Assembly (NCBI GenBank): GCA_003952965.2
Contig: CM025853.1
Span: forward strand, 11,169,187-11,233,186
Direction of reading: 5' to 3'
Source of the DNA: Morella rubra
Lineage: Eukaryota; Streptophyta; Magnoliopsida; Fagales; Myricaceae
Length of the DNA: 64,000 nucleotides
In this document: positions 22,484 through 34,500 of the stretch, piece after piece
Layout of the letters: each line of letters starts with the position of its first letter
How positions within the stretch are numbered: position 1 is the stretch's first letter
Translations under genes and position numbers: made by a program
Notes under the pieces: generated by a model
What the model was told of the DNA's origin: nothing
What the model saw: the letters and a program-made list of their open reading frames with translations, nothing else
The model's database searches: none

Positions 22484-24867
22484 ATGGAAGAAATCATTGA
22501 AAGGACCAAGAAGCTTTCTTGGGATCACCTCTTGGGTAGGGGTGGTTAACGGTAGTGTAGGTGACGGTTTGGCAAAAATCGTCACCGTCACCGTCACCGT
22601 CACCGCAATTAACGGAATCACATAATTGATACCGCCACCACACTACTAAGGCACAATAACCGTCCTTGCCGGTGACGGTATTAACGGTAACGGTTATAAT
22701 AACCGCTTAAACCGTATAACCGTTGGGCAAAAAAAAAATTTTTTTTTTTTTCACTATTTTGGGCTGTTTTCCTTGATTTTTTTTGGACCTTAAGACCATT
22801 TGATGCCTATATATAAGCAACAAATATAATCATTCAAATATCATAACCTGTTTAAATTTCCAACATAATATCATAATCAATAATCATATCAAATGGACAA
22901 ATATCATAACCTATTCAAACATAATATCATAATCATTAATAATCATAACAAATATAATAAGCTGTCCAAAAGTCCAACATAATATCATATTCAAACATAA
23001 TGACTAAAGTCAATAAAAGTGTCCAACAATGTGACATAAACCAACTAAATATTCCAACAAAAGCCAACAAAAGTATGTCACATAATTAATAATCATCTTA
23101 AGTCTCAACTAGGGGGTTAACGGTAGTGTAGGTGACAGTTTGGCGAAAACCGTCACCGTCACCGCAATTGACGAAATCACATATTTGACACCGCCACCGC
23201 CACCGCTAAGGTACAATAACCGCCCTTGCCGGTTACAGTACGGTAGCGGTGCGGTTTTAGCAGTTAAAACCGCCACCGCCGGTGAAAATGAGCACCCCTA
23301 CTCTCGGGTGCTTTAAAGCCAAATCGGAGTCGGGCGACCGCCATACGCCAAGCTTCGTTGGTTGGCAAGTTAGTGTCAAAAAAAGTTTATCCTTTCCATA
23401 TCATTTAGCTCATTATCAAGGCTGGCTGACAGTTTGTTACGGCGCTGCAAATTAAAGATGCAGGTGCGAATTGTTTTTTATTCACATTCCCCAGTTCAGA
23501 GGAGAAGGACAAGGTATTGCATCAAGGACCTTGGAATTTTTAGGGGTCTTATATGATATTGAAAGAATGGGATCTAGAGAAGACGCTTCATAAAGTGGAC
23601 CTATTTTCAATGGAGTATTGGGTTCAGATCCATGGTCTCCCGTTAGAATTTTTCGATGTAGATAATGCTCGGCTCATAGGCTGTAAGTTAGGTGAGATAT
23701 TGGAGATGGACAATCTTGACGAGCATGCTTCTTTCCTTCCGCTAAAGATAAGATTCCCTGCTACTATGGCCTTGCAACCAGGATTTCCCTAATTATCGTG
23801 AAGATGGGGAATCGATTTGGATTGGCTTCAAGAATGAAAGATTATCTTCTTTCTGTGTTCATTGTGGACATATAGATCACACTATTGGGGCATGTTTTCA
23901 AAATCCAGTTCATCCTCAAAGTTTTTCTGTGATTGATAAGCTGAAGGGATACCCGCCAACTGATCCAATTATGGAGGTTTGGACTGTAGAGAACTCTAGA
24001 GATGGCTCTATGGTGGAAAAGGGGTGGCCTCAAGGGCTGGTCCACATCGCCCAATTGTGAGTGGGATTATTCCAGGGCAGAAGCACATCGGGGCGGTATC
24101 AGCTACTGGGGTGGAGACGGCGGTGGTTAGTTCGAGGTCCCTGGACGGTGTAAATCTTGCTGTTGGTAATGATATTTCACAAGCAACTGGAAAGGAAATA
24201 TGTCAGACTGAGGATTCTAGGTGTGAATTAGGGTTATGTACTGCTCCTCCGAAATTTCCTGAATTTTCGCGTCTAATACTTACTTCGGATGATTTTGTTG
24301 ACTCTCATAATACACGGACGCCAAATCCGCCTATTCTACATCCTGAGATAGACAATGTACTGTGAGATTCCAGGGCATTTCCCCGAGTGCTAAATGATTG
24401 TACTGCTCGGTCTACTGAGCTTGATCCTGTAGATGTGTCTGGCATTATTCCTCATTCTCAGAATGTGGACATCCCAGTTAGGGTGAGAAGAAGATTTAGG
24501 CCGAAACACCAAACTGCTCTTAATGATAATGCTACTGGTTTATTCTTGTTCGGTGGTGTGAGAGAGGACAATGGGGAGTCTTAAGCGTGGGGTTGGACAG
24601 GAAGAGTTAGAGGATGATGCAAGATCTAAAGGCGGTAAAGTTCTTTTGGCTCCAAGAGGTAGTATAGGAGAGTACTATTTGGCAGACTTATTTCGTATGA
24701 ATTTCTTGCAGGGTGGGGCCACGGGTTCCCATAAGAAAGGAAATAAAAGTGGTCGAGGTGGCAAAATAGGACGTGGAAAGCTTAAACAATTGGTGGGTAT
24801 TAGTGATTTCTCTGATAATAATAAGGTTGAGAAGGTGGGCCAATCCATGCCCCCAACCTCGCCATGA
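22484..24867 (+). pseudogene. LINE ORF1, nucleic-acid-binding protein, interrupted
   Basis: It starts at ATG 22484 (MEEIIERTKKLSWDHLLG) and resumes at 23301 after a hAT insertion. The DUF4283-type region is readable at 23440-23790, with PWNF, WVQIHGLPLEFF and IGCKLGEILEMD. A zinc knuckle follows near 23857 (CVHCGHIDHTIGACF, a CX2CX4HX4C knuckle). The C-terminal part is basic and glycine/lysine-rich (24720-24800). The ORF1 stop TGA and the ORF2 start ATG share the bases ATGA at 24864-24867, suggesting stop-restart translation in the active ancestor. Several frame breaks are present, for example around 23540, 23792 and 24366. Confidence 0.8.
22537..23300. mobile_element. Non-autonomous hAT element inside the LINE
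   Basis: A 764-bp element with terminal inverted repeats TAGGGGTG at both ends and an 8-bp target duplication CTCTTGGG / CTCTCGGG (22529-22536 and 23301-23308, one mismatch), the hAT signature. Both subterminal regions carry GGTTAACGGTAGTGTAGG and ACCGTCACCGTCACCG motifs as direct repeats (22543-22690 and 23115-23240). The middle is AT-rich with no coding capacity. It splits the LINE ORF1 after codon 18. Confidence 0.88.
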
Positions 24868-27800
24868 AGCTGATATCTTCGAACTGTCAAGGGTTAGGGC
24901 AACCCTCGGTAGCTAGAGCCGTCCGAGATATTGTAAAGATAGTGGATCCGGTGAGAATTTTTTTGATGGAAACTAAGATTGTAGCTCTGTTGTTCGTGTG
25001 ATGAAGAAGATTGGCTTTTGGTTTTTTTATTTCTATACCTCAAATTAGGAGAAGTGGAGGTCTTGCTTTTTGTTGGCATCCGGGATTTCGATTTCAAGTT
25101 CTCTCGACATCTCAATATTTTTTCCACATAGAGGTGGAGCTTGGGGGTGAAGACCCCAACTTTATGTGCTCTTTTGTGTAGGGGCCTGTGGTATGGAGGG
25201 AGAATGAGTTATTTTGGCAGGAGTTACGTGGGTTGGGGCAGAATATGTCTATGCCTTGGCTGAGTGTGGGGGATTTTAATGATCTTATAAGGCAATCTGA
25301 GAAACAAGTAGGCCGTGTGCTTTCATCTTCATCTTCACAGGGCTTAAAGCATTTTTTTCAGACTTAGGGTTTTTTGGGAAGAAGTTCACGTGGTGTAATA
25401 GACGACCTAGATTTGCCAATATTAGAGAGCGCCTGGATAGAGGGATTGCTAATATTCCATGGAGGGTAGGGTACCCAAATGCTGTAATTTAACATTATGA
25501 TATTACTACATCCGATCATATACTGTTGGTCTTATCTTTGTTCGGGTTGGAGCAGCATAAGCTGAAAGCTTTCAAGTTTGAAGGATTTTGGATTTATGTC
25601 TTGTTTTGCAGTGGTGGCGTCGGCTTGGTCTCAAGGTAAGGGTGTGTCGCCGGCTTATGCTTTGTTTAAAAAAAATAGGGCCACACATTACACTTTGAGG
25701 AAATGGAATAAAGAAACATTTAGAAGTATTTAGCAATTAATTCAACATGTGAAGGATCAGTTCAAGTATTGCCAACAAGCTTCCCCGTCAATTAGCAACT
25801 TTCAAATGGAGCAAGCTCTAATTTTGGCGCTAGATGAACAATTGTGTAGAGAGGAGATCTTATGGAGACAAAAATCTCAGGAATCATGGCTAGTTTCAAG
25901 TGAGCTGAATACAAAATACTACCACGCTTCGATAGTGATTCGGAGTTGTCCAAATGCTATTTTGAAGTTGAAATCTGAGGATGGTGGATGGGTTTTGGGG
26001 AGAACTGCCATTGGAAATGAGCTGCTTGCTTTCTATATATGATTCTTTTTACTTCTAGTCATCCGGTGATACTTGAAGATTTGGAAAAATTGATGGAGCC
26101 ATCTATTACTCAAGCTGATAATGATTTGCTTACGTTAGTGCCTGATACAGAGGAGATTTACACTATTCTCAGGAAGATGAGTTCGGATAAAGCACCTGGG
26201 CTTGATGGTATGACGATACTATTTTTTTAGCATTTCTAGGAAGTAGTAGGTGTGGACGTTGTGGGTACGGTTCAAGATTTTTTTTATTTATGGTGTGATG
26301 CTTCGTAAATTTAACAGTACTAACATTACTTTAATCCCGAAAGTGGACAACGCATCTAAGGTAAGTTAGTTTCAGCCTATTAGTTTGTGTAATGTTATTT
26401 GCAAGCTTATTTCCAAGATCATGGCAGATCGGTTGAAAATGGTGTTGCCCAAGCTTATCTCCCCTTTCCAACTTGCTTTCATCCCAGGAAGAGTGATTCA
26501 AGATAAATATATTGTGGCGGCGGAGATCTTTCATGCTATGAATCATAAGCAACGTTAAGGTGGATGGATGACCATTAAAGCCGATATGGAGAAGGCGTAT
26601 GATAGGGTAGAATGGAAGTTTGTGATGAAGGTGTTCGAATGCTTTGGATTTAGTTCTATATGGATAAACTGGATCCACCAATGCATTTCTACTCCTTCAT
26701 TTTCAATTCTAATCAATGGTAGTTTTTTGGCAATTTCCATCCCTCGCGTGGAATTCGACAAGGTGGCCCTCTTTCCCATTTATTTATTTATTCTTTGCTC
26801 TGAGGTGTTCTCACGGTGCAGGAAGAAAATAGAGGATCTCTCAAAGGTATTAAGATGGGACAGGGGGCGCCGAGTGTCACTCATCATTTATTTGCAGATG
26901 ACTTACTTCTGTTTGTACATGCAGTACTTCGGGAGGCTTCGAAACTTGATGAATGCTTGGATAAGTATATGGCTTGGTCGGGTCAGAAATTAAATAGATC
27001 CAAATCTTCGGTCCATTTTAGTAAGAATTTTCGAGGTCAAGCTATCTTGCCAATTTTGGATAAGTTGCAATTAAAAAGGCTACCCCCGAAGGCTAAACAT
27101 CTTGGCCTACCGTTGCTCATTCCTCATAATAGACAATGTGCAGTGGCGGATATCAAAGAAAAATTTTTACAAAAAATTTTAGGGTGGAAAGCCAAGTTGT
27201 TATCACAAGCTGGCCGGACGGTTATGATTAAGGCAATTGCAAGTACGCTCCTAAATTACCTCATGAATTTTTATTTAATGTCGTAGAGGTGGTGCAAGGA
27301 TATGGATAGAGCCTTGAAAAATTTCTTTTGGGAATTTTCGGAGGAGAATCCACGACATTTATCTCTGCAGTCATGGTCGTCTATATGTTTCCCTCAGGCA
27401 GCAGGTGGGTTGGGCGTTCGTCAAATGCGTGAGGTTAATGAGGCTATGCTTGCTAAATTGTCTTGGAAAATGCTTACTGATAGAGAATGTTTATGGGTGA
27501 GGGTGTTATGTGGAAAGAATTTGAAAGGTCGTGATTTTTGGGATGGGCAACTCGTGGGTCTTCCTCATGTATTTGGCGCAGTATTGTTCATACCCGTGAT
27601 GCTTTTAAGGCTGGTTTGTGCTATAAGGTGGGTAGGGGGCAAGATATTTACGTGGGGCGTGACCCATAGGTGCCGACCATCTCTAGGTATATGCCAAGTT
27701 TACGTGAGGATGGGGAAGTGCGTCTTAGCACTATGAAAGTCAAGGAGCTACTATTAGAAGATGGGTGTACTTGGAACAGGGAAGAGATAGTGCGGCTATT

Positions 27801-28932
27801 TTCTCAAGACTTTGTAGAGGAAATTTTGAAAATTAGAGTGCATGGGGCTGGGGAACCAGATAAATTTTTTTGGACGATGGAGCCTTTTGGAGACTTTTCT
27901 ATGAAGTCCATTCATAGAAGTATCATGGAGCAGCGTGTCACTGGAGGATCTCCGTTGTCTCCTGCCGAGTGAAGGGATATGTGGAGGCTATCTGTTCATG
28001 CTCGGTACAAATTATTGCTATGGAAGATTATTTAGGACTTGTTACGAACCAAAAGCAGAGTTGCAGAACAGATTGGGCTTGGCTCTGAGGATGATCCGAA
28101 TTTTTTATTTTCCTTGTGTGGTGAAAGTCCGGAATTGCTCCATCATTTGTTATTGATGTGCCCCTTTAGCCATGCGATATGGAGCTAATCTCCTTGGCAG
28201 ATAAACATTTTGCAGCATAGTTCGGATTCAACAGTGGCTTGGGTTAAGAAAATTTGCCATGCTCACCGGCTGATTGGAGTTCCTCTGGATGACCAACATC
28301 GGTTCCAATTGTTTGCAATAATAGCCATTGACTTGTTATGGGCAGAATGAAATTGGGTAGTCCATGAAGGTAGTTGTTGTGAACTGAATGTACTGGCAGC
28401 GTAGGTCCGAAAGGTTGGTTTGGAACATTGGGTGACTTGGAGAAAGAAAATCCAGTTGGAAGGGCTTGCAATCTGGAAACCTCCACCGAAGGGTTTGATT
28501 AAGATAAATGTGGATGTGGCTATCAAAGAAACATTTGCCGTGATTGCTGCCGTTTTGCGTGATCATATGGGTAAGGTGATAGGGTCAAATTTTGACAAAT
28601 TAGCCGTTGTTCAACCATTAGAGGGTGAAGCTGCTACAACCAAGATGAGGCTTGAGTTTGCATGGCAGGAGGGTTATCTTGATGTGTTGCTCGAAGGGGA
28701 CTCAAAGAAGGTGATTTAGGCAATTCAAAGTTTCCCTCACTGTTTGGAATGGAAGATTCATTTTGTAGTGCAGGAGGTCATTTAGGTTGGCAAGAAGATG
28801 CATAGTTGAAAAGTTATTCATGTCCGTAGAGGCGCAAATGAGGCTGTGCACCACCTTACTCGTTGAGTTGCCGCCGAGTTTAGTCTAGATGGCATTCCTC
28901 ATAGTTGTGAGCATGTTCTTGATCTTCCTTGA
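24864..28932 (+). pseudogene. LINE ORF2: endonuclease, reverse transcriptase, RNase H
   Basis: The start is MKLISSNCQGLGQPS, the conserved N-terminus of the plant L1 AP-endonuclease; WLSVGDFN (25257) and the later PSDH-like region fit the same domain. The reverse transcriptase spans about 26100-27100, with DKAPGLDGM, the motif-A region IKADMEKAYDRVEW (26573) and FADD (26896). The RNase H-like domain is near 28475-28890 (IKINVDVA, LEGDSKKV, HVRRGANEAVHHL). Many stops and frame changes break it, so it is inactive. The domain order and the length of about 4 kb are normal for plant L1 elements. Confidence 0.88.
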
Positions 28933-29038
28933 TTGTATGTTAGTATTGAATTTCCTTGATGTTGATGTTTGTTTGAGTACTTAGAATAAAATGAGGTTTT
29001 GATTAAAAAAAGAAGAAGAAGAAGTAATATTAGACATT

Positions 29039-30116
29039 CATATATTACCAATAAAGAAAATTTGAAATTAAAGAATTTTCTATTTTAGGGGCCTCGAGGC
29101 AGTTGGCTGCCTACCCTTAGAATCGGCCTTGCACCTACAAAGGGGCCGATACCTAGATTAGTGGAACAAAGTGGCCACGAGTCATCCTCACCTTTGAATT
29201 TTAGACACTATGCGGTATATCGACCGTTTCGTTGGTGGCCGCAAGCCACAATATAATAGGACTTTCCATCCGCTTCACAGGGTGACTTGCGGCTATATTT
29301 TGCAGGATAGCCGCGAGCCACCTTGCAAAAGAAAAGGGCAGCGATAACCTTGTGGAGCCACCAGGGGGTGGCTCGATTGTGGCCACACCGCGTCACTCGA
29401 ACTGGACCCTGGTCCCTGAGTCTTCACGCGACTTGATTGCATCGGGTTAGAATAATGAATGCTTGTTTTTGTTTCGTGATCAAATTTTTGTCACATTGTT
29501 TTTATAACAGCTCTAACTTATAATTTTATTTTATATTTGTTTATTTTTTTTGGTTTTAAATTTATTAGTGCTTTTCGAGTGACGTATCTTGTCTTATACC
29601 GGCAATTGGACATATGGTAAGATTTTATTGCGTGGACACATGGTACGATTTAATTGGATGCAACCTGACAAAGTCAACATGACCTAACGCTCTATTATTT
29701 TTTATGACGGATAGACTGATGGGACCTTTGTGATTCTTTTTTCACGAAACCTTAGAGGACCATTTTTTATCAGTTTTAAAAGTGTACGATCGTTTTGGAT
29801 TTATATGAGATTATTTTTATGATTTTTTTTCAAGGGCTTTTGATGTTATGGGTTCCAGTTGTTTTGTTACTTTTGCCCAAGGGATCAGTATTCGTGTTAG
29901 AATTGCGCAGTATAATTTTGATAGACATAAGTATAATATTTATATTTCATATTATTTTATATCGTCTACTTAAAATTTAAGATAATAATAATTTTATAAT
30001 AAAATTTATTATTAAATATATCTATTTTAAAATTATACTACATAATTCAAGAAAAAAAATTATAAAACGTTATAACCTAAATCTTTCTAAAACGTGCGCA
30101 TCACTTTGTACGAGTG
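29039..30116. other. Spacer with a GC-rich island
   Basis: No gene is seen. 29085-29430 is unusually GC-rich for this region and repeats phrases such as GTGGCC, GCGAGCCACC and GGTGGCTC in both orientations, which suggests an old folded repeat of unknown family. The rest is AT-rich. Confidence 0.35.
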
Positions 30117-30448
30117 TAGGGACGGAGCTACGGACCAATTGGGGCCATAGCCCCCTTAGCTCCCTAAAAATCTTCAAAGAATTTTTTTTCTTTTAACAAA
30201 AAAATATTTTTTAACTATTATTTTTAATAATTTTTAAAGAGATATTTAAGAGTTAAAATTTTTATTCTATTAAAATAATTACACAAAATTTTTTCTCACT
30301 CATCAAATCATCATTTTTCACTCTAAATAAATATAAAAAATTTATTTAAATTATAATTTTTTTATTTTTTCATTAACTTCAATACTTTAAAATTTTAACA
30401 ATTAAATACATTTTAGCCCTTAAAATTTATTTATATGTAATTGTTCCT
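30117..30448. mobile_element. Possible hAT-type MITE remnant
   Basis: It starts with TAGGGACGGAGCTACGG, a common left end of plant hAT MITEs, and runs into an AT-rich body. A partial direct repeat CGAGTG flanks it (30111-30116 and 30451-30456). The right terminal repeat is not recognisable, so the extent is uncertain. Confidence 0.35.
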
Positions 30449-31362
30449 CTCGAGTGCAGTGTTTAAAATAATTAATTAGTTTTTATCTTTTTGCACAAAA
30501 GTGATAAACAAAAAGAAAGTGGTAGTGCCAAATTGCCAATCTGCAGACTGAGACATATAAGCCTAGAGAAGGACCACCACGCCTAAGAGACCCCAATTAT
30601 TCACGACGTGCCCCCCCTAAGCCCCTTCTTTGTTTGCACGCCAAGCGTTTGCCCTGCACTGGTCCAGCGGCAGATAAGCATTCAAATCAAACTCACCTCC
30701 CTCAATGAAGTAAGGCTAAGACCGTAATTTCGGACGAGGTGATATTTTCGTAAATACGACGAAGTACCTTAAAAAGGTCTGTGTCACTCTCTTAGCAAAG
30801 CAGAGAGCTGGATATATACAGAGAGAGAGAGAGTCAGAGATATTCCTGCTTTAAAAAATAAAAAATAAATAAAACGAAAAGAAAACGGGAAGAAAGAGAT
30901 AGAGATAGTTTTTTTTTTCTTAACAGATAGAGAGAGTTTTGGTTTGTGGGTGGGGTGGGGTGGGAGAGAGAGAGAGCAGGAGAGAGACTGGCGGTAATGG
31001 TGACTCTTCAGATTCCTGGTGTAAACCCGCTTTCTCTCTCTATAAATACATTTGATTTATGATCTCGGCAGAAGGCCAGCTCTGCTCTAGCCGTGTTCTT
31101 TTCATGTGATCTCTTTGCTGTTCAGATCTGCGTTGTTCGACATCATTGTTTGTTGTAGTAGTTGTTTTGTTTTTTGTTTATTTTTTGTGTGGTATTTAAA
31201 ACTTTTGTTGTGGGAGACATGTTTGATCTAGTGGCTACCTTTTTAATTAAGGTTTCTGTTTTCAAAGGTCTGGTTTTTGTTTGAGTTCATTCTTGTCCGA
31301 AAGATATAGGCAAAAGATTGACCTTTTCTTTTTTACTCTGTATTGTGTCGGTATTGGCAGCT
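30449..31362 (+). promoter_or_regulatory. Probable MIR162 promoter and first exon region
   Basis: ORF-poor DNA with promoter-like texture: GC-richer than its surroundings, GA-rich runs at 30815-30835 and 30960-30980, and a TATA-like GGATATATACAG at about 30808. A donor-like CCTG/GTGTAA lies at about 31019 and an acceptor-like TTGGCAG at 31354-31360, just before the hairpin. The primary transcript may therefore be spliced, as is known for pri-miR162a of Arabidopsis. The transcription start is inferred, not shown. Confidence 0.4.
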
Positions 31363-31384
31363 GGAATGATGGGGTGAAGTCACT

Positions 31385-31405
31385 GGAGGCAGCGGTTCAT
31401 CGACC
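31385..31405 (+). ncRNA. miR162-5p (star strand)
   Basis: A 21-nt sequence on the 5' arm of the hairpin, beginning GGAGGCAGCGG. It differs from the common plant miR162a-5p only near its 3' end. Confidence 0.88.
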
Positions 31406-31450
31406 TCTTCCTGGGAATTTGTTGCGACATTAACACAAAACATGAATCGG

Positions 31451-31471
31451 TCGATAAACCTCTGCATCCAG
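31451..31471 (+). ncRNA. miR162: miR162-3p mature microRNA
   Basis: It is identical to the conserved plant miR162a, as I recall it, over all 21 nt and begins with U as expected for AGO1 loading. The known target is the DCL1 transcript. Confidence 0.96.
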
Positions 31472-31478
31472 CGCTCAC

Positions 31479-31481
<3 letters not shown>

Positions 31482-31526
<45 letters not shown>
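31482..31526. repeat. (CT)n microsatellite at the MIR162 hairpin
   Basis: About 45 bases of pure CT repeat directly follow the 3' base of the MIR162 stem. Confidence 0.95.
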
Positions 31527-31528
<2 letters not shown>

Positions 31529-34500
31529 GCAGTATCGCTGTTTAGTATTACTACTTTATCTTTATCCTATTCGTCGTTTGGTTGCAGAGAAATAGCATTA
31601 GAAAAATGATTCCAATAATTTGCTGAAGAGGGGGCCGGATGGGAAGTCTTTCCTTAATTGCGCCTGTGGTCTGGCTCGTGTATTTCCGTTATCTGGAAAT
31701 AGAAAGAACATGAAGCGTTGTAGTGGATAATATCTTATTGTCTTTGCATTTTCTACTGCTTCCTCAGCAACGCAATGATGAGTTACAAACATTGTTTGAC
31801 ATGCTTCAAGGATATATGAGTGCTATTATTGTAACAGTCATATCTTATTGGTACTAACTCTCTTTTGAGTCTAATTCATATCATCCTCTAATTATGGACG
31901 CATCTGGTAAACGCATCTGGTAATTTCCGTTGTAGTTGAATATTGTAATTACTTATCTGTTGGTTTTTACCGATTGTAACTTTTCTAGATTTGGATGCAA
32001 AGAGGGACTTATCTATAGATGCCACTATTTTTCAGAAATCTGCAGGTTAGCAACTATTGGGTTTTGAGGAAACTTGCCTTTCAAGATAATGGAAACAAAC
32101 AATTTTTTTTCCCTGATAAGGGTAATGTTGTGATTAGTTGATGATGATCAGAATCATCTCATTAAAACGATGAAAAAATTGTTTTTGACATCATGATGAC
32201 GAGTTTTCTGATGATTTATAGTGCTGATGACTCGGTAAACATCAAAGAGACCAAAATATGAACTTAGTTGTCTGACGTTTAGAAAAAAAAAAAAAAGAGA
32301 GTTTGTCTTATACTCTAGAAGCAGTTCAACTTAGCCTGCAGGAGATTTTCTTCGTTTATTCGTTTCAAAGGCCATTTCCTTACTTTCTTTCTTTTCTTGA
32401 AGCAACTTCAACTTGTTACTGAATGTAATTTTGGTTTAATGGTTGCTGGTTTAGAAACTTCATTCTTTTTATTCAAATTTTGAAACCTCGTTGGCATTGT
32501 TTACAATGGAGGCGAGCTGAATTTCAATTTTCAGGTATCTTACCATTTAGCAAAATTGCTGTCTGTTTCTTTTGTCCTTCCTTAACCTTGTGTGGAGTCA
32601 CTTCTCTGGATAGCTTTTTTATTCTGAAATGTTGTTCATGAATCGCCATACTGGTACTAGTTTCTTGGGTGGAAAGCTTTTGTTGTGTCTCACAGTATAT
32701 TGTGCTTCAAAGTATCACAATATATGTAATTTGTTACTTCAGAATTACTTTCAATCTGTGGAATTAGCTTTGAGGTGTTAAAGTTTTCCTTGATTCTTTG
32801 AAGAAATATTCGGTGATCAATCGTTCCCATGTTTTTGGCTGTAATAAATTAATGAAGATGAAGCAAAGTACTCTAGTATCTTATTCTGAAAGTGGGTTAC
32901 ATTTGAATTGCTCACCCAAATTAGTATCGATTATGTTAGTGATTTAGAATCTCTCCCAAAACTTACTTATAGGCTGTGACCCGTGGATATGATAATAAAA
33001 GATGTGAGGCTCATGGTTAGAGTTACTTTATATGGTTTAGCAGAACTTCCAAGTGAAAATAGAAAAAAGATGATGTTAACAGTTCATTTGTGAGATAAAA
33101 AAGAAAAAAAAATTGTTATTTTATTTTTCTGATCTCAGGGTTTCTCTTATTGGAATAAATGGAATTGATTCTATGCCAATTATGCGTCATTTTCTTGAGC
33201 AGGTGGTTGTAAAGTTATATCTTGTTTCTTTCCCCTGATAAAGGGAAAAGTATCTTTGAAAGCAAGTTCTGAAGTGGGAGACACAATATTGTAATTGGTA
33301 CATGAAAGTGAGGGAAATCCACAGCTGAGTGCAAGTTGCCAGAGTATCTTCAAGCTTTAGAATGGAAATCAACAAAAGTTGAAATTATTCTCCTGTAAAA
33401 CCCAACATGTTGCAGTTTTCTGTTCAAGGAACCCAAGTATCAGCTTGAAAAGTAGAGGGAAGAATCTGTGAAAACTACACAAGCTGTGGATAAAGTAGAG
33501 GGGAGAATCTGTGAAAACTACACGAGCTGTGGATATTCCATTGTTTGGTTCTTTGTGCTGATTCATTAATTGAAGTAACTGCCATGCTGAAGCTTATTAT
33601 TCTCGTCATTCTGATGGAAAGCTAAAGAGTGGATTCTTCCTACTTTTGTTGCCCCTTTTCCTAATGCTCTAAACGGGATTTCCCTTCTATTGTCCCCCAA
33701 TATTAGTTACCATTTAGGCCTTTTTTTATTCTTCTTTGGCCAACTTGGAGTGACACAAACGCTTGTAACTGCAAAGAGTAAGTCTTAAGTTGATTCCAAA
33801 AGTTCTCCACGGGCCTGTCAAATCTCTAGATTTGCATATTCTAAACCTTTTGTTTCTCACTGTTTTTGACTCGATTGCCAATTTCACTCCCTGTATGAGC
33901 CTAGGAATGATTGCCAATTTCCCTGTAGGAATGACTGACAGCCAACAACGTGGGAAATCATCTTTGGATGATTGAGGTTGTAAAAATTTAACCTTCGAGG
34001 ATTCCCAATTTCAATGGCTTTGGGCCCCAAAAAAAGGATTGTGCAGCATCCAATTTGTGCTGATTTCACTAGTTTGACTAATTAGCCACAAAGATGGATA
34101 TTCTTAGTTTCATACTCTGCCCCAATAGTTGTGGACAAGCTCCATTGTGAGGGGTGATAATGAGTCACCTTGTCCCCATCAGAAGGATTATAATGGAGCA
34201 ATAACTCTGCAGATAATGAAGATAACGTCCATGAGGGCAACCAAATCATGAGCAATGACAGAAGTGGGCTGAGTTACCCAAAAACCGAAACGAAAAGAAG
34301 ATTGTGTGGGCTAATGAATGGGACATGTTAGATCTGGTGGCTAAGGCATCTTGTAATGTAGAGGATGGTGCTGGTGGGCACTTAACCTGCACTGTTGGTT
34401 TATGTATTCAATTGCAAGCAGTGCATGGGTGCTATGTGTCTAGGGAGCTTCTTTAACCATTAGCATAGATAAGCATTGTATGGTAAGAAAGGGATGATTA

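Larger units (their letters stand above)
22291..29021 (+). mobile_element. LINE (L1-type) retrotransposon, nearly complete but decayed
   Basis: A non-LTR element of 6.7 kb, including a 764-bp later insertion. It is flanked by a 17-bp target duplication AAGTAATATTAAACATT / AAGTAATATTAGACATT (22274-22290 and 29022-29038) with one mismatch. In order it holds a 5' leader, ORF1 (DUF4283-like domain and zinc knuckle), ORF2 (AP endonuclease, reverse transcriptase, RNase H) and an A/GAA-rich tail (29005-29021). The full gene set and the two-sided duplication show that it arrived essentially full length. Many stops and frame changes show that it is old and inactive. Confidence 0.9.
31363..31483 (+). 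ncRNA. MIR162: MIR162 microRNA precursor hairpin
   Basis: The stem-loop gives miR162, which in land plants guides cleavage of DCL1 mRNA and so forms a feedback loop on microRNA production. The 3' arm carries the 21-nt miR162 at 31451-31471 (begins TCGATAAACC, ends TGCATCCAG), and the 5' arm carries the star strand at 31385-31405 (GGAGGCAGCGGTTCATCGAC and one more C). The two pair over 19 positions with three internal mismatches and leave 2-nt 3' overhangs. The lower stem continues through GAATGATGGGGTGAAG paired with CGCTCACCATTC. The loop is about 45 nt, normal for this family. A (CT)n run starts at the 3' base of the stem. The precursor looks functional. Confidence 0.95.

Noticed and set aside
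29085-29430. A tRNA or rRNA fragment in the GC-rich island
   Set aside because: No cloverleaf or rRNA core motif could be read; the island looks like an old inverted repeat.
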